Assembly (NCBI GenBank): GCA_902633185.1
Contig: CACPFN010000002.1
Coordinates: 55,158-119,157, forward strand
DNA: 64,000 bases
Direction of reading: 5' to 3'
DNA from: an uncultured Pelagibacteraceae bacterium
GTDB taxonomy: Bacteria > Pseudomonadota > Alphaproteobacteria > Pelagibacterales > Pelagibacteraceae
Below, in pieces: positions 26,422 through 35,633 of this stretch; positions within the stretch are counted from its first letter, which is position 1; every line of letters begins with the position of its first letter. The position numbers were made by a program, and so were the translations under genes. A model generated the notes under the pieces. That model did no database searches and was not told where the DNA came from. It worked only from the letters and a program-made list of their open reading frames with translations.

Positions 26422-27493
26422 TTGTTCCTCCATATGGCGATGAAACTAATTTTTCATCTTCTCCAAAAGCATAAAACTTATTTGCATTAAAATTTATTTT
26501 TACTTTCTCATGAATTTTAAAATTCATGACTTCCTCGATTAATGCAATTATTTTTGAATTTCCTCTTTTTAAGTGAAGCAATGTTTCTGAACCGCTAATC
26601 TCTGCTAATTCTATTTCGAATTCTTCACCATTTTCATCAAGTTTTATTTCTGAAGCTCTAATTCCAAAATTATAATCTTTATCTTCTAAATTTTTAAAAT
26701 GATTTGGAATTTCTAAAGAAATATTCTCAAAGTTCAGATTTTTTGAGTTTTTTGAACCCTTCAGAACATTCATTGGTGGATCATTTGATATTTCTGCAAC
26801 TTTTAAATTAGATGGATTTTCAAAAATCTCTTTAGCAGGCCCTTTTTGTAATACCTTCCCTTCATCTAAAACAATTACTTCTCCATTTAGTTCCATTACC
26901 TCTTGGGGATCTGTTGTTGAATAAATTAAAATTGTATCTTGGGATAGTCCTTCTGAAAAAATTCTTTTAAATTCTTCCCTTAACTGCTCTCTAAGTTTAT
27001 AATCTAAATTAACTAACGGTTCGTCTAGCAACAAAATTTTTGCTTTTTTTGCGAGTGATCTTGCAAGTGCAACCCTTTGTTGCTGTCCGCCAGATAATTC
27101 CTGAATTTTTCTATTTTCAAATCCAACTAATCCGACAGTTTTTAGAGCTTCATCTACATCTTTTTTTATTTGCTCTGGACTTAATTTTCTTTGTTCTAAT
27201 GGAAAAGTTATGTTTTCATAGACATTTAAATGAGGGTAATTAATAAATTGTTGATAGACCATAGCAACATTTCTTTCCCAAACTGGTATTTTAATAAAAT
27301 CTTTTTCCTCAAAAGAAATTGAGCCTTGATCTGGATTTAATAGTCCTGCAATTGTTTTTAAAAGTGTCGTCTTGCCAGATAAAGTCCTGCCTAAAATGGT
27401 ATACAAATTACCTTTTTTAAAATTAAATGAGACATCGTTTAAATGAAACTGCTCATCAGGTTTATAAGAAATTTTCTCTCCGATTAAATTCAT
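26414..27493 (-). CDS. ABC transporter ATP-binding protein
   Basis: MalK/UgpC-type ATPase, 359 residues. Walker A reads GRTLSGKTTLLKT near residue 36, signature LSGGQQQRVALARSLA near 134, Walker B ILLLDEPLVNLD near 155, and the switch region has STTDPQEVM where most MalK-type proteins have a histidine (VTHDQ). This looks like a complementary asymmetry to the partner ATPase, which has the H-loop (VTHDQNEAM) but a degraded signature. The start overlaps the permease stop by one base (TAATG). Two different ATPases with two permeases and one large binding protein recall the rhizobial glycerol importer GlpSTPQV. Confidence 0.93.
   Translation of the reverse strand: MNLIGEKISYKPDEQFHLNDVSFNFKKGNLYTILGRTLSGKTTLLKTIAGLLNPDQGSISFEEKDFIKIPVWERNVAMVYQQFINYPHLNVYENITFPLEQRKLSPEQIKKDVDEALKTVGLVGFENRKIQELSGGQQQRVALARSLAKKAKILLLDEPLVNLDYKLREQLREEFKRIFSEGLSQDTILIYSTTDPQEVMELNGEVIVLDEGKVLQKGPAKEIFENPSNLKVAEISNDPPMNVLKGSKNSKNLNFENISLEIPNHFKNLEDKDYNFGIRASEIKLDENGEEFEIELAEISGSETLLHLKRGNSKIIALIEEVMNFKIHEKVKINFNANKFYAFGEDEKLVSSPYGGTNG
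26427..26431 (-). promoter_or_regulatory. Ribosome binding site deciding start of second ATPase
   Basis: GGAGG on the minus strand, five bases before the ATG at 26421. The alternative upstream ATG at 26433 overlaps this site and has no such sequence before it, so 26421 is preferred. Confidence 0.75.
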
Positions 27494-28341
27494 TATTTTA
27501 ATGCTCCTGATAAATTTCCTTTTGATAGATATCTCTCAACTATAAATGCAACAATTATTAATGGTGCAACTGAGACTAAAGCAGATGCCGAAAGGCTCCA
27601 CCATGGTGTTATTGATGAATTAAGTGCAACAACTTTTACAGGTAACAATTGTACTTCAGTAAATGTCAAAATAAATGCAAAAAAGAAATCTATCCATCCA
27701 AAAATAATACAAAACATTCCTGCAACAATTAAACCAGGTATTGAATTTGGTAAAACAACTTTATAGAAAGCTTGATAAGGATTACACCCATCAATTAATG
27801 CAGTCTCATCTAATTCTTTTGGAACTCTATTAAAAAAATCTACCATAATCCAAACAGCAATTGGCATTAATAAAACGATATATACGACCACTAGACCTAA
27901 TAAACTATCAAGCAATCCTATTGTGCTTAGAAAAATAAAGAAAGGAATTGATAATACAATTGGAGGCATGATTCTTTGTGAAATGAAGAAAAAAGTAATA
28001 TCGTTGTTTCTTACAAATCCGGCTTTAAAAGTAAATCTTGATAGTGCATAAGCAGCAAGTGTTCCAAGAACAATACTTATTAAACTAGCAGTACAGGTTA
28101 CAAAAATACTATTAAAATAAGGCTCAACAATATCTACTCCACCCTTCGCAGGAGATTTAACTAAAACTCTCCAACCCTCCAATGTTGGTTCGAAATCTAA
28201 CCAAGGAATATAAGTTACTTTACTATTTACAGATTGGAAGTCTTTAAAAGATGTTGATACAGCCCACAGAAATGGCGCAACAACAAATACAGTCCAAAAT
28301 GTAATAAAGAAATATTTAAGAAAAGTGTAAAGTTTGCTCAT
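27493..28341 (-). CDS. ABC sugar-type permease (MalG-like)
   Basis: Inner-membrane permease, 282 residues, six hydrophobic helices. The cytoplasmic EAA loop is present: DETALIDGCNPYQAFYKVVL near residue 183 with the conserved Gly. The N-terminus has WAVSTSFKDFQSV, typical of MalG/UgpE-type proteins. It lies 2 bases after the first permease and should form a heterodimer with it. Confidence 0.92.
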   Translation of the reverse strand: MSKLYTFLKYFFITFWTVFVVAPFLWAVSTSFKDFQSVNSKVTYIPWLDFEPTLEGWRVLVKSPAKGGVDIVEPYFNSIFVTCTASLISIVLGTLAAYALSRFTFKAGFVRNNDITFFFISQRIMPPIVLSIPFFIFLSTIGLLDSLLGLVVVYIVLLMPIAVWIMVDFFNRVPKELDETALIDGCNPYQAFYKVVLPNSIPGLIVAGMFCIIFGWIDFFFAFILTFTEVQLLPVKVVALNSSITPWWSLSASALVSVAPLIIVAFIVERYLSKGNLSGALK

Positions 28342-28343
28342 AG

Positions 28344-29210
28344 TTATTCTTTGATCATTAATTTGGTTAAAACTTTAGCTATTATTGTTAAACTGATAAT
28401 CATTATAACAAGATAAGTGAAAGATAAGGTCGCTGCATAACCCATCTGAAATTCTCTTAATCCTTTAATATAAATATAAAAACTTGAGGTCTCAGTTGCA
28501 GTACCTGGTCCTCCCGAAGTCAAAACAAATACTGTATCCATTATTTTTGAAGCCTCGATAAGTCTTATTATTATTGCTCCAATTGATATGGGAGCCATCA
28601 AAGGAAAGGTTACATAAACAAATTTTCTAAATGGACTTGCTCCATCTATAGCAGCTGCCAAAAAGGGTTCTTTTGGAAGTGACAAAAGTCCAGCTAGCAA
28701 TAGTAAAAACATAAATGGTGTCCATTGCCAAACCTCAACAATTATAACAGTAAACTTCGCAATAACCGGGTCACTCAACCATAAAATAGGTTTTACTCCT
28801 AATCCACCTAACAAATCGTTTACAGGACCTAGCGACTCATGAAAAAATGTTCTCCAAATTACTGTCATTATTACTGGAGTTGTCATCATTGGTACTAGAA
28901 AAATTACTCTAAAAAATCTTTTAAATTTTATTTCTCTCCAAACCATCATCGCTAGAGCAAATCCGATAACATATTGAAGAATAACTGTAGTAACCGATAA
29001 AAAACTTAGCCTAAAAAAAGACTCCCAAAACCTCGGATCATCAGTAAATAACCTTATATAATTCGTAATACCTATGAAGTTCATTTCTGGTGTATAACTA
29101 TTCCATCCAGAAAGACTTAATCTAATAGTAAAAATAATTGGAAAGATTAAAATTCCAATAAGTACAAACAATCCTGGGAATAAAAAAACAAACTTGTGTT
29201 TAAAATTCAT
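28344..29210 (-). CDS. ABC sugar-type permease (MalF/UgpA-like)
   Basis: Inner-membrane permease, 288 residues, six helices. It begins KHKFVFLFPGLFVLIGILIF and carries a EAA-loop sequence AAAIDGASPFRKFVYVTFPL near residue 193. RLSLSGWNSYTPEMNFIGITNY near 32 resembles UgpA/MalF periplasmic loop 1. It follows the binding-protein gene across a 61-base gap that holds a strong hairpin. Confidence 0.92.
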   Translation of the reverse strand: MNFKHKFVFLFPGLFVLIGILIFPIIFTIRLSLSGWNSYTPEMNFIGITNYIRLFTDDPRFWESFFRLSFLSVTTVILQYVIGFALAMMVWREIKFKRFFRVIFLVPMMTTPVIMTVIWRTFFHESLGPVNDLLGGLGVKPILWLSDPVIAKFTVIIVEVWQWTPFMFLLLLAGLLSLPKEPFLAAAIDGASPFRKFVYVTFPLMAPISIGAIIIRLIEASKIMDTVFVLTSGGPGTATETSSFYIYIKGLREFQMGYAATLSFTYLVIMIISLTIIAKVLTKLMIKE

Positions 29211-29236
29211 AATTTTTTTTTTGGATTATTTTAAAA

Positions 29237-29259
29237 TGTGGCCGTTAAAAACGGCCACA
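29237..29259 (-). terminator. GC-rich hairpin between binding-protein and permease genes
   Basis: TGTGGCCGTT and AACGGCCACA flank a three-base loop, a perfect 10-bp stem. On the minus strand it is followed by a short ATTTT, so termination would be partial; it could also stabilise the upstream mRNA against 3' exonucleases. Either role would raise binding protein over permease. Confidence 0.75.
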
Positions 29260-29271
29260 AGTTTTACAAAA

Positions 29272-30807
29272 TTATTGCTTATTATCTTCCATTGCTACAC
29301 CAACAGCATAGGCTTTTCTTACGTTATCTTTTCCTACTCTGTTAAGTATATCTTCCCACTGTTTAGCAGCTTCGTCTAAAGCAGCTTGTGGAGATAATTG
29401 ACCAGCTAATGCTTTTGCGGCAGCAGTAGCTAATGCAGCATTAAACTCAAAAGTTCCAGGAACTCTTAATGGAAATACTCTATTTTTACTTTGTTCCATT
29501 TGTGCAAGAGTATCAACATATGATTGAGCAATATCTTTATCCCAACCAATTTGTGTCCATACATCAACTTTAAAGTCATCATTTCTAAATGGGTTTACAC
29601 CAAATCTACCAATTCCAATGTCTGCTTGGTGGTTAGCTTCGTTAGCAAAGAAACATAGGTAATCGAAAGCCATTTCTTTCTCTTTACTTTTCTTAGCTAC
29701 TCCAACTGCCCATCCCCATACGAAGAAAGGAGCTTGGTTAAAGCCTTCATCCCAAGAGTTAGTTTTTCTATTCCAAACTTTCGTTGCTCCTGGTAACTGT
29801 GCAGCACCAACTTTATTGTTTATTGGACTATCTGGTTGCATAGCGGCAACAAATGCATCATCCCATGAAAAACTAAACAAAGTTTGTCCTCCACCAAATG
29901 ATCCAATTTCATCACCTAAACCAAAATTTATTCCTCCTGGAGGAACATATTTAGTTGCCTCAACCCAGTCAGTTAAAGCTTCAACAAAACCTGGATTGTT
30001 AATTAGTGGTTTCATAGTTTCTAAATCAAAGAAAAAACCACCAGGTGTTTTAGGATTTTTTGAGTAAGCAGCAGATCTTGAATAGAAAGCAGCATACATT
30101 AGATCGTCTTTTTTCATTACTTCAGCAGATCCGTATTCTTTCTCGCCATCTCCATCCCAGTCCCAATTATTAAAGTAAGCTGCCATTTCTCCATACTCTT
30201 TCCAAGTTTGAGGAACTCTTAGTTCTTTACCAGTAGCTTCCTTATATTGTTTTTGGTACTCAGGATTATCAATTACATCTTTTCTATATTTTAGATAATG
30301 TCTGTCTCCATCAACCGGAAACTGATACATAACACCATCCCAAGATGCTACACCGATGTGAGACGGAGTAACGTCTTTCATTTGTTTCATCTCAACGTAT
30401 TTCTTTGGAACTGGCTCTAAGTATCTTCTCCAATCGTTAATGAAGTTTGAAAATCCAAAAACGATGTCATATGGAGCTTGTCCAGCTTGAAATGGTACCA
30501 TTGCTTTCGCATATAAGTCACCTGCTGGTGTATGAGTAACATCAACTTTTGCTCCAGTAAGTTTAGCGAACTGCTCAGCATGTAGAGCTGTTGGCTCTCC
30601 CATGACTGGTACAGCATGTGTATTAATCTTAAGCGTCTTGCCTTTATAGTTTTTCTTAGACATAGACTCGTAAGAACAATCACCAGGAATATCCCCGGTT
30701 GCTTTGATATGTGGAAACTGATCACTCCACTTATCAGCATACGCAACAGGACTAAATACCAACAAAGCTGATATTAGAGCGGTTACGCAAGTTTTTATTG
30801 TCTTCAT
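29272..30807 (-). CDS. ABC transporter substrate-binding protein
   Basis: Periplasmic binding protein, 511 residues, larger than the usual 420 for sugar binders. The signal peptide ends at AYA, residue 24. The mature part shows the type-1 sugar-binding fold pattern: GKTLKINTHAVPVMGEPTA near 55, APYDIVFGFSNF near 112, and GVNPFRNDDF near 410. A DxDxDG loop (DWDGDGEKEYG, about residues 210-222) resembles a calcium-binding EF-hand loop. It has a strong ribosome binding site (GAGAGG, 30814-30819, about 7 bases before the ATG) and lies 24 bases after the alcohol dehydrogenase gene. The ligand is not evident; a polyol or sugar is the family default. Confidence 0.92.
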   Translation of the reverse strand: MKTIKTCVTALISALLVFSPVAYADKWSDQFPHIKATGDIPGDCSYESMSKKNYKGKTLKINTHAVPVMGEPTALHAEQFAKLTGAKVDVTHTPAGDLYAKAMVPFQAGQAPYDIVFGFSNFINDWRRYLEPVPKKYVEMKQMKDVTPSHIGVASWDGVMYQFPVDGDRHYLKYRKDVIDNPEYQKQYKEATGKELRVPQTWKEYGEMAAYFNNWDWDGDGEKEYGSAEVMKKDDLMYAAFYSRSAAYSKNPKTPGGFFFDLETMKPLINNPGFVEALTDWVEATKYVPPGGINFGLGDEIGSFGGGQTLFSFSWDDAFVAAMQPDSPINNKVGAAQLPGATKVWNRKTNSWDEGFNQAPFFVWGWAVGVAKKSKEKEMAFDYLCFFANEANHQADIGIGRFGVNPFRNDDFKVDVWTQIGWDKDIAQSYVDTLAQMEQSKNRVFPLRVPGTFEFNAALATAAAKALAGQLSPQAALDEAAKQWEDILNRVGKDNVRKAYAVGVAMEDNKQ

Positions 30808-30831
30808 CTTTTTTCCTCTCTTTGTTGTTAA

Positions 30832-31893
30832 TTATGGAACTAACACTGCACGACCTTTAATCTTACCATCATTTAAATCATGTAGTGCTTTATTAGCTTC
30901 TTCAAGTTTGTATTCTTTCATTGAAAGTTTTACTAAACCTTTATCTGCTAGTTCCATTAATTCATATAATTCAGCCCATGTACCCACTAAGCTTCCAACT
31001 ATACTTTTTTCTTGATCGATCATATCAATCGCCAAAACTCTTATTTCTTCTCCGTAACCTACAATATAGAAAGTCCCAGTTGCTTTGGTCATTTTAATTC
31101 CCATTGGCGTAGAACCTTTTTCACCAACAAAATCTATAACAGCCTCTGCACCTTTTCCTTTTGTAAGTTCTTTTACTTTTTCAATTTCATTACCATCTAT
31201 TAAAACCCCATGGTCAGCTCCTAGTTCCATTGCATGTTCTAAAGGTGCTTTTGCTTTTTCAACAACAATAATATTTGCAGCACACATTGCTTTCATACAT
31301 TGAATTGCTATATGTCCTAATCCACCAGCACCTATGATTACACAATTTTCACCTGGCAGAAGGTGTCTAGTAGCTTTTTTTACAACTCTGTAAGCAGTCA
31401 AACCTGCGTCTGAAAATGGCGCAACGTCTATTGGACCTAAAACTTTTGGAATTTTTATTAGATTTCTTACGCTAGTTTGAAGTAATTCTGAATATCCCCC
31501 GTGTTTTACATTCAAACCTGCAAAAATTGGATCTTCAGCATGCATATCGTTTCCTCTTCTACAATCTAAGCATGTTCCTCCTGTGCCAGAAACTTTAGGG
31601 TGTAAAATAACTGCATCACCTTTTTTAAATCCTGTAACATCTTTACCAACTTCCTCTATCCATCCAGCGTTCTCATGTCCCATTACCATCGGCAACAGAT
31701 CGTTATTTTGATCTGTAATGTGCTTCCAAACTCCTTCAATTATATGCAAATCAGTTCTACAAACACCTGCAGCTCCAATTTTAACAATGACATCGCTTGC
31801 TTTCTCAATTTTAGGATTTGGTAACTCTTCACCTGTGACCCAAACATCTGCTTTCATTTCTGGGTCATACTTATGTAAAACCTGTGCTTTCAT
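30832..31893 (-). CDS. Zinc-dependent alcohol dehydrogenase family protein
   Basis: Medium-chain dehydrogenase, 353 residues. Catalytic zinc ligands are visible in GVCRTDLHI near 42 and MGHENAGWIEEVG near 72. The nucleotide-binding motif GAGGLGHIAIQ lies near 183, with VVEKAKAPLEHA after the second strand, indicating NAD. The structural-zinc loop is eroded: CLDCRRGNDMHAED retains two cysteines where four are usual. It has a good Shine-Dalgarno (AGAGAGG, 5 bases before ATG) and lies between the 2-hydroxyacid genes and the binding-protein gene. The alcohol substrate is unknown. Confidence 0.88.
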   Translation of the reverse strand: MKAQVLHKYDPEMKADVWVTGEELPNPKIEKASDVIVKIGAAGVCRTDLHIIEGVWKHITDQNNDLLPMVMGHENAGWIEEVGKDVTGFKKGDAVILHPKVSGTGGTCLDCRRGNDMHAEDPIFAGLNVKHGGYSELLQTSVRNLIKIPKVLGPIDVAPFSDAGLTAYRVVKKATRHLLPGENCVIIGAGGLGHIAIQCMKAMCAANIIVVEKAKAPLEHAMELGADHGVLIDGNEIEKVKELTKGKGAEAVIDFVGEKGSTPMGIKMTKATGTFYIVGYGEEIRVLAIDMIDQEKSIVGSLVGTWAELYELMELADKGLVKLSMKEYKLEEANKALHDLNDGKIKGRAVLVP

Positions 31894-31998
31894 TATTTCC
31901 TCTCTAAATTTATTTTTTATAAATAAATTTTAAATTGAAATAAAAAATATGTCTAGAAAGTTAGAATAATTTTAATTACCAATTACAACTTCAGATTG

Positions 31999-32952
31999 TT
32001 AATTAACTTTGTTTTTGCAGTCGCCTGTTTTGAAAAACTCATCCATATTATCTATGGCCAGATTGGCCATTGCAGTTCTAGTTTCTTTAGTTGCGCTACC
32101 CAAATGAGGAAGAATAAAAGCACTTTTGTGTTTAAGATATCCTGGATTTAAATTTGGTTCATTTTTGTATACATCTAGCCCAACTGCATAAACTTTTCTT
32201 CTTTCCAAAGCATCTATTAAAGCTTCATCTTCAATAATATCTCCTCTTGCAACGTTGGTCACGACTGCACCTTTTGGTAATAGTTCTAGTGTATCTTTAT
32301 TGATTAAATTTATTGTTTCTTTAGATGCAGGACAACATACCGAAAGGACATCAGAGACTTTCATCAAATCATTTAAGTTATCCTGGTAAGTTGCGCCTTG
32401 TTCTTTTTCTTCGCTTAATTTTGAACGATTGTGATAATGAATTATCATACCTAAAGATTTAGCTATTTTAGCTATTTTTTGACCAATTCTACCCATGCCA
32501 AGTATTCCAAGTCTAGTGCCCGTTAATTGTTTACCAATCAACATATCTGCTGACCAAACCCAGCCACCCTCTCTAGCTTTTTCAATTCCTTCAGATGCTC
32601 TTCTGCATGCACCTAATATCAACAAAACCCCAATTTCTGCAGTAGCATCAGTTAAAACATCTGGCGTGTTTGTTACTGCAATGCCTCTTTTCTTTGCAGC
32701 TTCTAAATCTATATTTCCAAAACCTACAGCAAAATTTGATATAATTTTAACACTATCAGGTAATTGATTAATTGTTTCTGCATCAAGCTTATCTGTTAGA
32801 GCTGATAAAATACCATCGCAGCCTGCACTCATCTCTATTAGCTTCTTTTGAGAGTAGAGTTCATCATTTAAATTAAAGTTAGCATCAAATAATTCTTTAG
32901 CTTTATCCTCACAAGATCTTAAAAGCCTTCTTGTGATTAAAATTTTTTTCAT
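31999..32952 (-). CDS. D-2-hydroxyacid dehydrogenase (glyoxylate/hydroxypyruvate reductase-like)
   Basis: 317-residue enzyme of the D-isomer 2-hydroxyacid dehydrogenase family. Substrate-domain segment NFAVGFGNIDLEAAKKRGI near 75, nucleotide motif GILGMGRIGQKIAKIAKSLG near 148, then HYHNRSK with an arginine after the second strand, which favours NADPH. The catalytic Arg is in VARGDIIEDEAL near 235, and the His in LPHLGSATKETR near 284. The likely reaction is glyoxylate to glycolate or hydroxypyruvate to glycerate. It sits 11 bases after the GlcD-like oxidase gene, which would catalyse the opposite oxidation. Confidence 0.9.
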   Translation of the reverse strand: MKKILITRRLLRSCEDKAKELFDANFNLNDELYSQKKLIEMSAGCDGILSALTDKLDAETINQLPDSVKIISNFAVGFGNIDLEAAKKRGIAVTNTPDVLTDATAEIGVLLILGACRRASEGIEKAREGGWVWSADMLIGKQLTGTRLGILGMGRIGQKIAKIAKSLGMIIHYHNRSKLSEEKEQGATYQDNLNDLMKVSDVLSVCCPASKETINLINKDTLELLPKGAVVTNVARGDIIEDEALIDALERRKVYAVGLDVYKNEPNLNPGYLKHKSAFILPHLGSATKETRTAMANLAIDNMDEFFKTGDCKNKVN

Positions 32953-32963
32953 TTTATTTTGGA

Positions 32964-34337
32964 TTAATTTAGATCAAAAACCTTACCAGGATTCATGATA
33001 TTGTTTACATCGATACTTCTTTTAATAGCTTTCATCACTGGTAAATTATCTGGGTGCTCTCTTAATAAGTAATGTTTTTTTTGAAGACCAATTCCATGTT
33101 CTCCTGTAATTGTTCCCTCTAGCTCTAAAGCTTTATTAATTAGATCATCGCTGTATTGTCTAATTTTTTTTTGTTTTTCTTCATCGTCAGGATCATACAA
33201 TATTATGGAGTGAAAATTTCCATCTCCAACATGACCAACCATCGGTGCAGTTAGACCTAACTTTTTAACTTCTTTTTCTGCCCACGAAATACACTCTACT
33301 AACTTTGAAATTGGTACACAAACATCTGTAGAGTAAACTTTCATATCATGTCCTAAAGCTTTTACTGAATAATAAACATCATGTCTTGCTTTCCAAAGTA
33401 TTTTTTGTTCTTCCGGAGAAGATGCCCATTGAAAATCACTTCCACCATTATTTTTTGATAATTCTTCTACAATTTTAATAGACTCATTATTCGATAGCTC
33501 ACTTCCATGAAATTCAAAGAATAAAGTTGGTGATGCTTTGATGTTTTCTAGCTTTGAATATTTAATGCTAATTTCCATTTGGTCTTTGTTTAACATTTCA
33601 ATTCTTGCAATTGGAACACCGTACTGAATAACTTCTTGCGCTGTCTTTACTGCTGAGTCTAAATCTGGAAAATAGCAAACTGCACTCATTATGCTTTCAG
33701 GTATTGGTGATAGTCTTAATTGAACTTCTGTAATAATTCCTAATGTTCCCTCAGATCCAATAAACAAATTAGTTAAGTTATATCCCGCAGAAGTTTTTTT
33801 AGTTCTTGCACCAGTTTTAATTATATCTCCATTTGGTAAAACAACTGTTAAGCCAGAAATAACTGTTCTCATTGTTCCATATTTCACTGCCATTGTTCCT
33901 GAAGCTGAAGTAGATGCCATACCACCGAGTGCAGCATCCGCACCAGGATCTATTGGAAAAAATACTCCATCTTCTCTTAAATATTCATTTAATTGCTTTC
34001 TTGTTACATTTGCTTGCACTCTGCAGTCAAAATCCTCAGCATTTACACTTAAAACTTTATTCATTTTTTCTAAAGAAATCGTAATACCATTTTGATTTCC
34101 AACAACATGGCCTTCAAGAGATGTGCCGGTTCCAAATGGAACCACTGGAATTTTATGCTCGTTACAAATTTTTAGAATTTTTGAAACTTCTTCATTAGTT
34201 TCTGGAAATACAACTGCCTTTGATAATATTGGGTTATAGGTATCTTCCCCTCTTGCATAATTTGCACGAGTAGACTCTGAGGTAGAAAATCTTCCGTTAA
34301 ATATCTTTTTTAATTCTGCTTGGACGGTTTCGTTCAT
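32964..34337 (-). CDS. FAD-linked 2-hydroxyacid oxidase/dehydrogenase (GlcD / D-lactate dehydrogenase type)
   Basis: Flavoprotein of the vanillyl-alcohol oxidase fold, 457 residues. PP-loop VPFGTGTSLEGHVVG near 76 and GADAALGGMASTSASGTMAV near 140 bind FAD; IGSEGTLGIITEV near 195; the C-terminal half has PMVGHVGDGNFHSII near 370 and GTITGEHGIGLQKKHY near 415, with metal-binding histidines typical of D-lactate/glycolate dehydrogenases. No glcE or glcF is adjacent, so a single-subunit enzyme delivering electrons to quinone or cytochrome c is likely. Glycolate and D-lactate are the main candidates. Confidence 0.92.
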   Translation of the reverse strand: MNETVQAELKKIFNGRFSTSESTRANYARGEDTYNPILSKAVVFPETNEEVSKILKICNEHKIPVVPFGTGTSLEGHVVGNQNGITISLEKMNKVLSVNAEDFDCRVQANVTRKQLNEYLREDGVFFPIDPGADAALGGMASTSASGTMAVKYGTMRTVISGLTVVLPNGDIIKTGARTKKTSAGYNLTNLFIGSEGTLGIITEVQLRLSPIPESIMSAVCYFPDLDSAVKTAQEVIQYGVPIARIEMLNKDQMEISIKYSKLENIKASPTLFFEFHGSELSNNESIKIVEELSKNNGGSDFQWASSPEEQKILWKARHDVYYSVKALGHDMKVYSTDVCVPISKLVECISWAEKEVKKLGLTAPMVGHVGDGNFHSIILYDPDDEEKQKKIRQYSDDLINKALELEGTITGEHGIGLQKKHYLLREHPDNLPVMKAIKRSIDVNNIMNPGKVFDLN

Positions 34338-34374
34338 TCTTTAATAATACAAAAATATTGATTAAAAATACAGT

Positions 34375-35544
34375 TTATTTAGAAAGCATCTTGCCTATAT
34401 TTTCTAAGGCTTGCATTATATTATCTCTAGATGCGGCAAAACTAAATCTAACGTAATCATTACAAGTTTTACCAAACGCAGTGCCAGGAACAATCGCAAC
34501 TCCAGCTTCATGCATAGCTTTTTTGCAAAACTCAGATCCATTCATGCCTGTCCCTTTTATATTCGGAAAAGCATAGAAAGCTCCTCCCGGCAAACTACAC
34601 TCAACTCCTGGTAAATCATTTAATCCTTTGTGAATTAAATTTCTTCTTAATGTAAATTTATCTAACATATCTTTAATAGAATCTTCTGGACCATCTAATG
34701 CAGCTATACCAGCATATTGGGCTGCTGCATTTACACATGATACACTATTAATCAAAAGTTTGTTTACATGTTCAACCAAATGCTCTGGCCAGTAACTCCA
34801 ACCAAGTCTCCATCCAGTCATAGAATATGCTTTACTCCAACCCTCAAGAACAATTAATCTATCTCTTAGGTTAGGATAATTAAAGAAAGTCGGCATTTCT
34901 TTATAATCAAAAATTTGTCTACTATAAATTTCATCACTTAAAATTGTGACCTGCGGATGTTTTTCTAATTCTTTTGCTAAGTAGTCAATTGCAGGTTTTT
35001 CAACAAAGCTTCCAGTTGGGTTGTTTGGATTTATTAGAATTAAAAGTCTAGTTTTGTCAGTTATTAAAGACAGAATTTTGTCTGGATCAAATTTTAAATC
35101 TTTATCTTCAGTTAAATCATATGGAACAGCTTTTGCTCCAGAATAATTAATCATTGACTCATAAATTGGAAAAGCTGGAGTTGGATGAATTATTTCAACA
35201 CCTGGTTCACCATAACAAGTAATTGCATAATACATTGTAGGTTTACCACCTGGCATTATTAAAACTCTATTTGGATCAATATCAGCATTGTAAAGTCTCT
35301 TGACCCATCTTGCGACAGCTTCTCGACATTCTGGAATTCCATTTGATAAAACATAACCATGATGACCGTCATCTAGAGCTTTTTTTGCAGCTTCAACAAC
35401 ATGTTTTGGAGTTTTAAAGTCAGGTTGTCCTAGACCTAAATGGATCATAGGTTTGCCTTGTGCTTCTAATTTTTTTGCTTCTGCTAGAACAGAAAATGCA
35501 CTTTCAGTTCCTAAACGATCTAATGCTTTTGCTAATTCAATCAT
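34375..35544 (-). CDS. Class I/II aminotransferase
   Basis: PLP-dependent enzyme of 389 residues, aspartate-aminotransferase fold type I. Seen are HLGLGQPDFKTPKHVVEAA near residue 36, INPNNPTGSF near 170, SDEIYSRQIF near 208, the PLP lysine in GWSKAYSMTGWRLGW near 240, and VRFSFAASRDNI near 368 with the carboxylate-binding Arg. Substrates may be aspartate, alanine or aromatic amino acids with a 2-oxo acid. Its place among 2-hydroxyacid enzymes suggests transamination of glyoxylate or pyruvate. 38 bases separate it from the oxidase gene. Confidence 0.92.
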   Translation of the reverse strand: MIELAKALDRLGTESAFSVLAEAKKLEAQGKPMIHLGLGQPDFKTPKHVVEAAKKALDDGHHGYVLSNGIPECREAVARWVKRLYNADIDPNRVLIMPGGKPTMYYAITCYGEPGVEIIHPTPAFPIYESMINYSGAKAVPYDLTEDKDLKFDPDKILSLITDKTRLLILINPNNPTGSFVEKPAIDYLAKELEKHPQVTILSDEIYSRQIFDYKEMPTFFNYPNLRDRLIVLEGWSKAYSMTGWRLGWSYWPEHLVEHVNKLLINSVSCVNAAAQYAGIAALDGPEDSIKDMLDKFTLRRNLIHKGLNDLPGVECSLPGGAFYAFPNIKGTGMNGSEFCKKAMHEAGVAIVPGTAFGKTCNDYVRFSFAASRDNIMQALENIGKMLSK

Positions 35545-35633
35545 AATTTTTCGTCGACAAACTAACTGAAAAGCAACTTCATGTCTATTTATTTAAAGTG
35601 AAAATAATAATAAAAATTATTTATAAAAAATAT

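Noticed and set aside
31981..32004. Operator-like dyad near the end of the D-2-hydroxyacid dehydrogenase gene
   Set aside because: Arms are imperfect (one extra base), and it overlaps the stop codon; too weak to call.
35545..35633. SAM-type riboswitch upstream of the aminotransferase gene
   Set aside because: AT-rich 89-base gap with no stable stems or recognisable riboswitch core.
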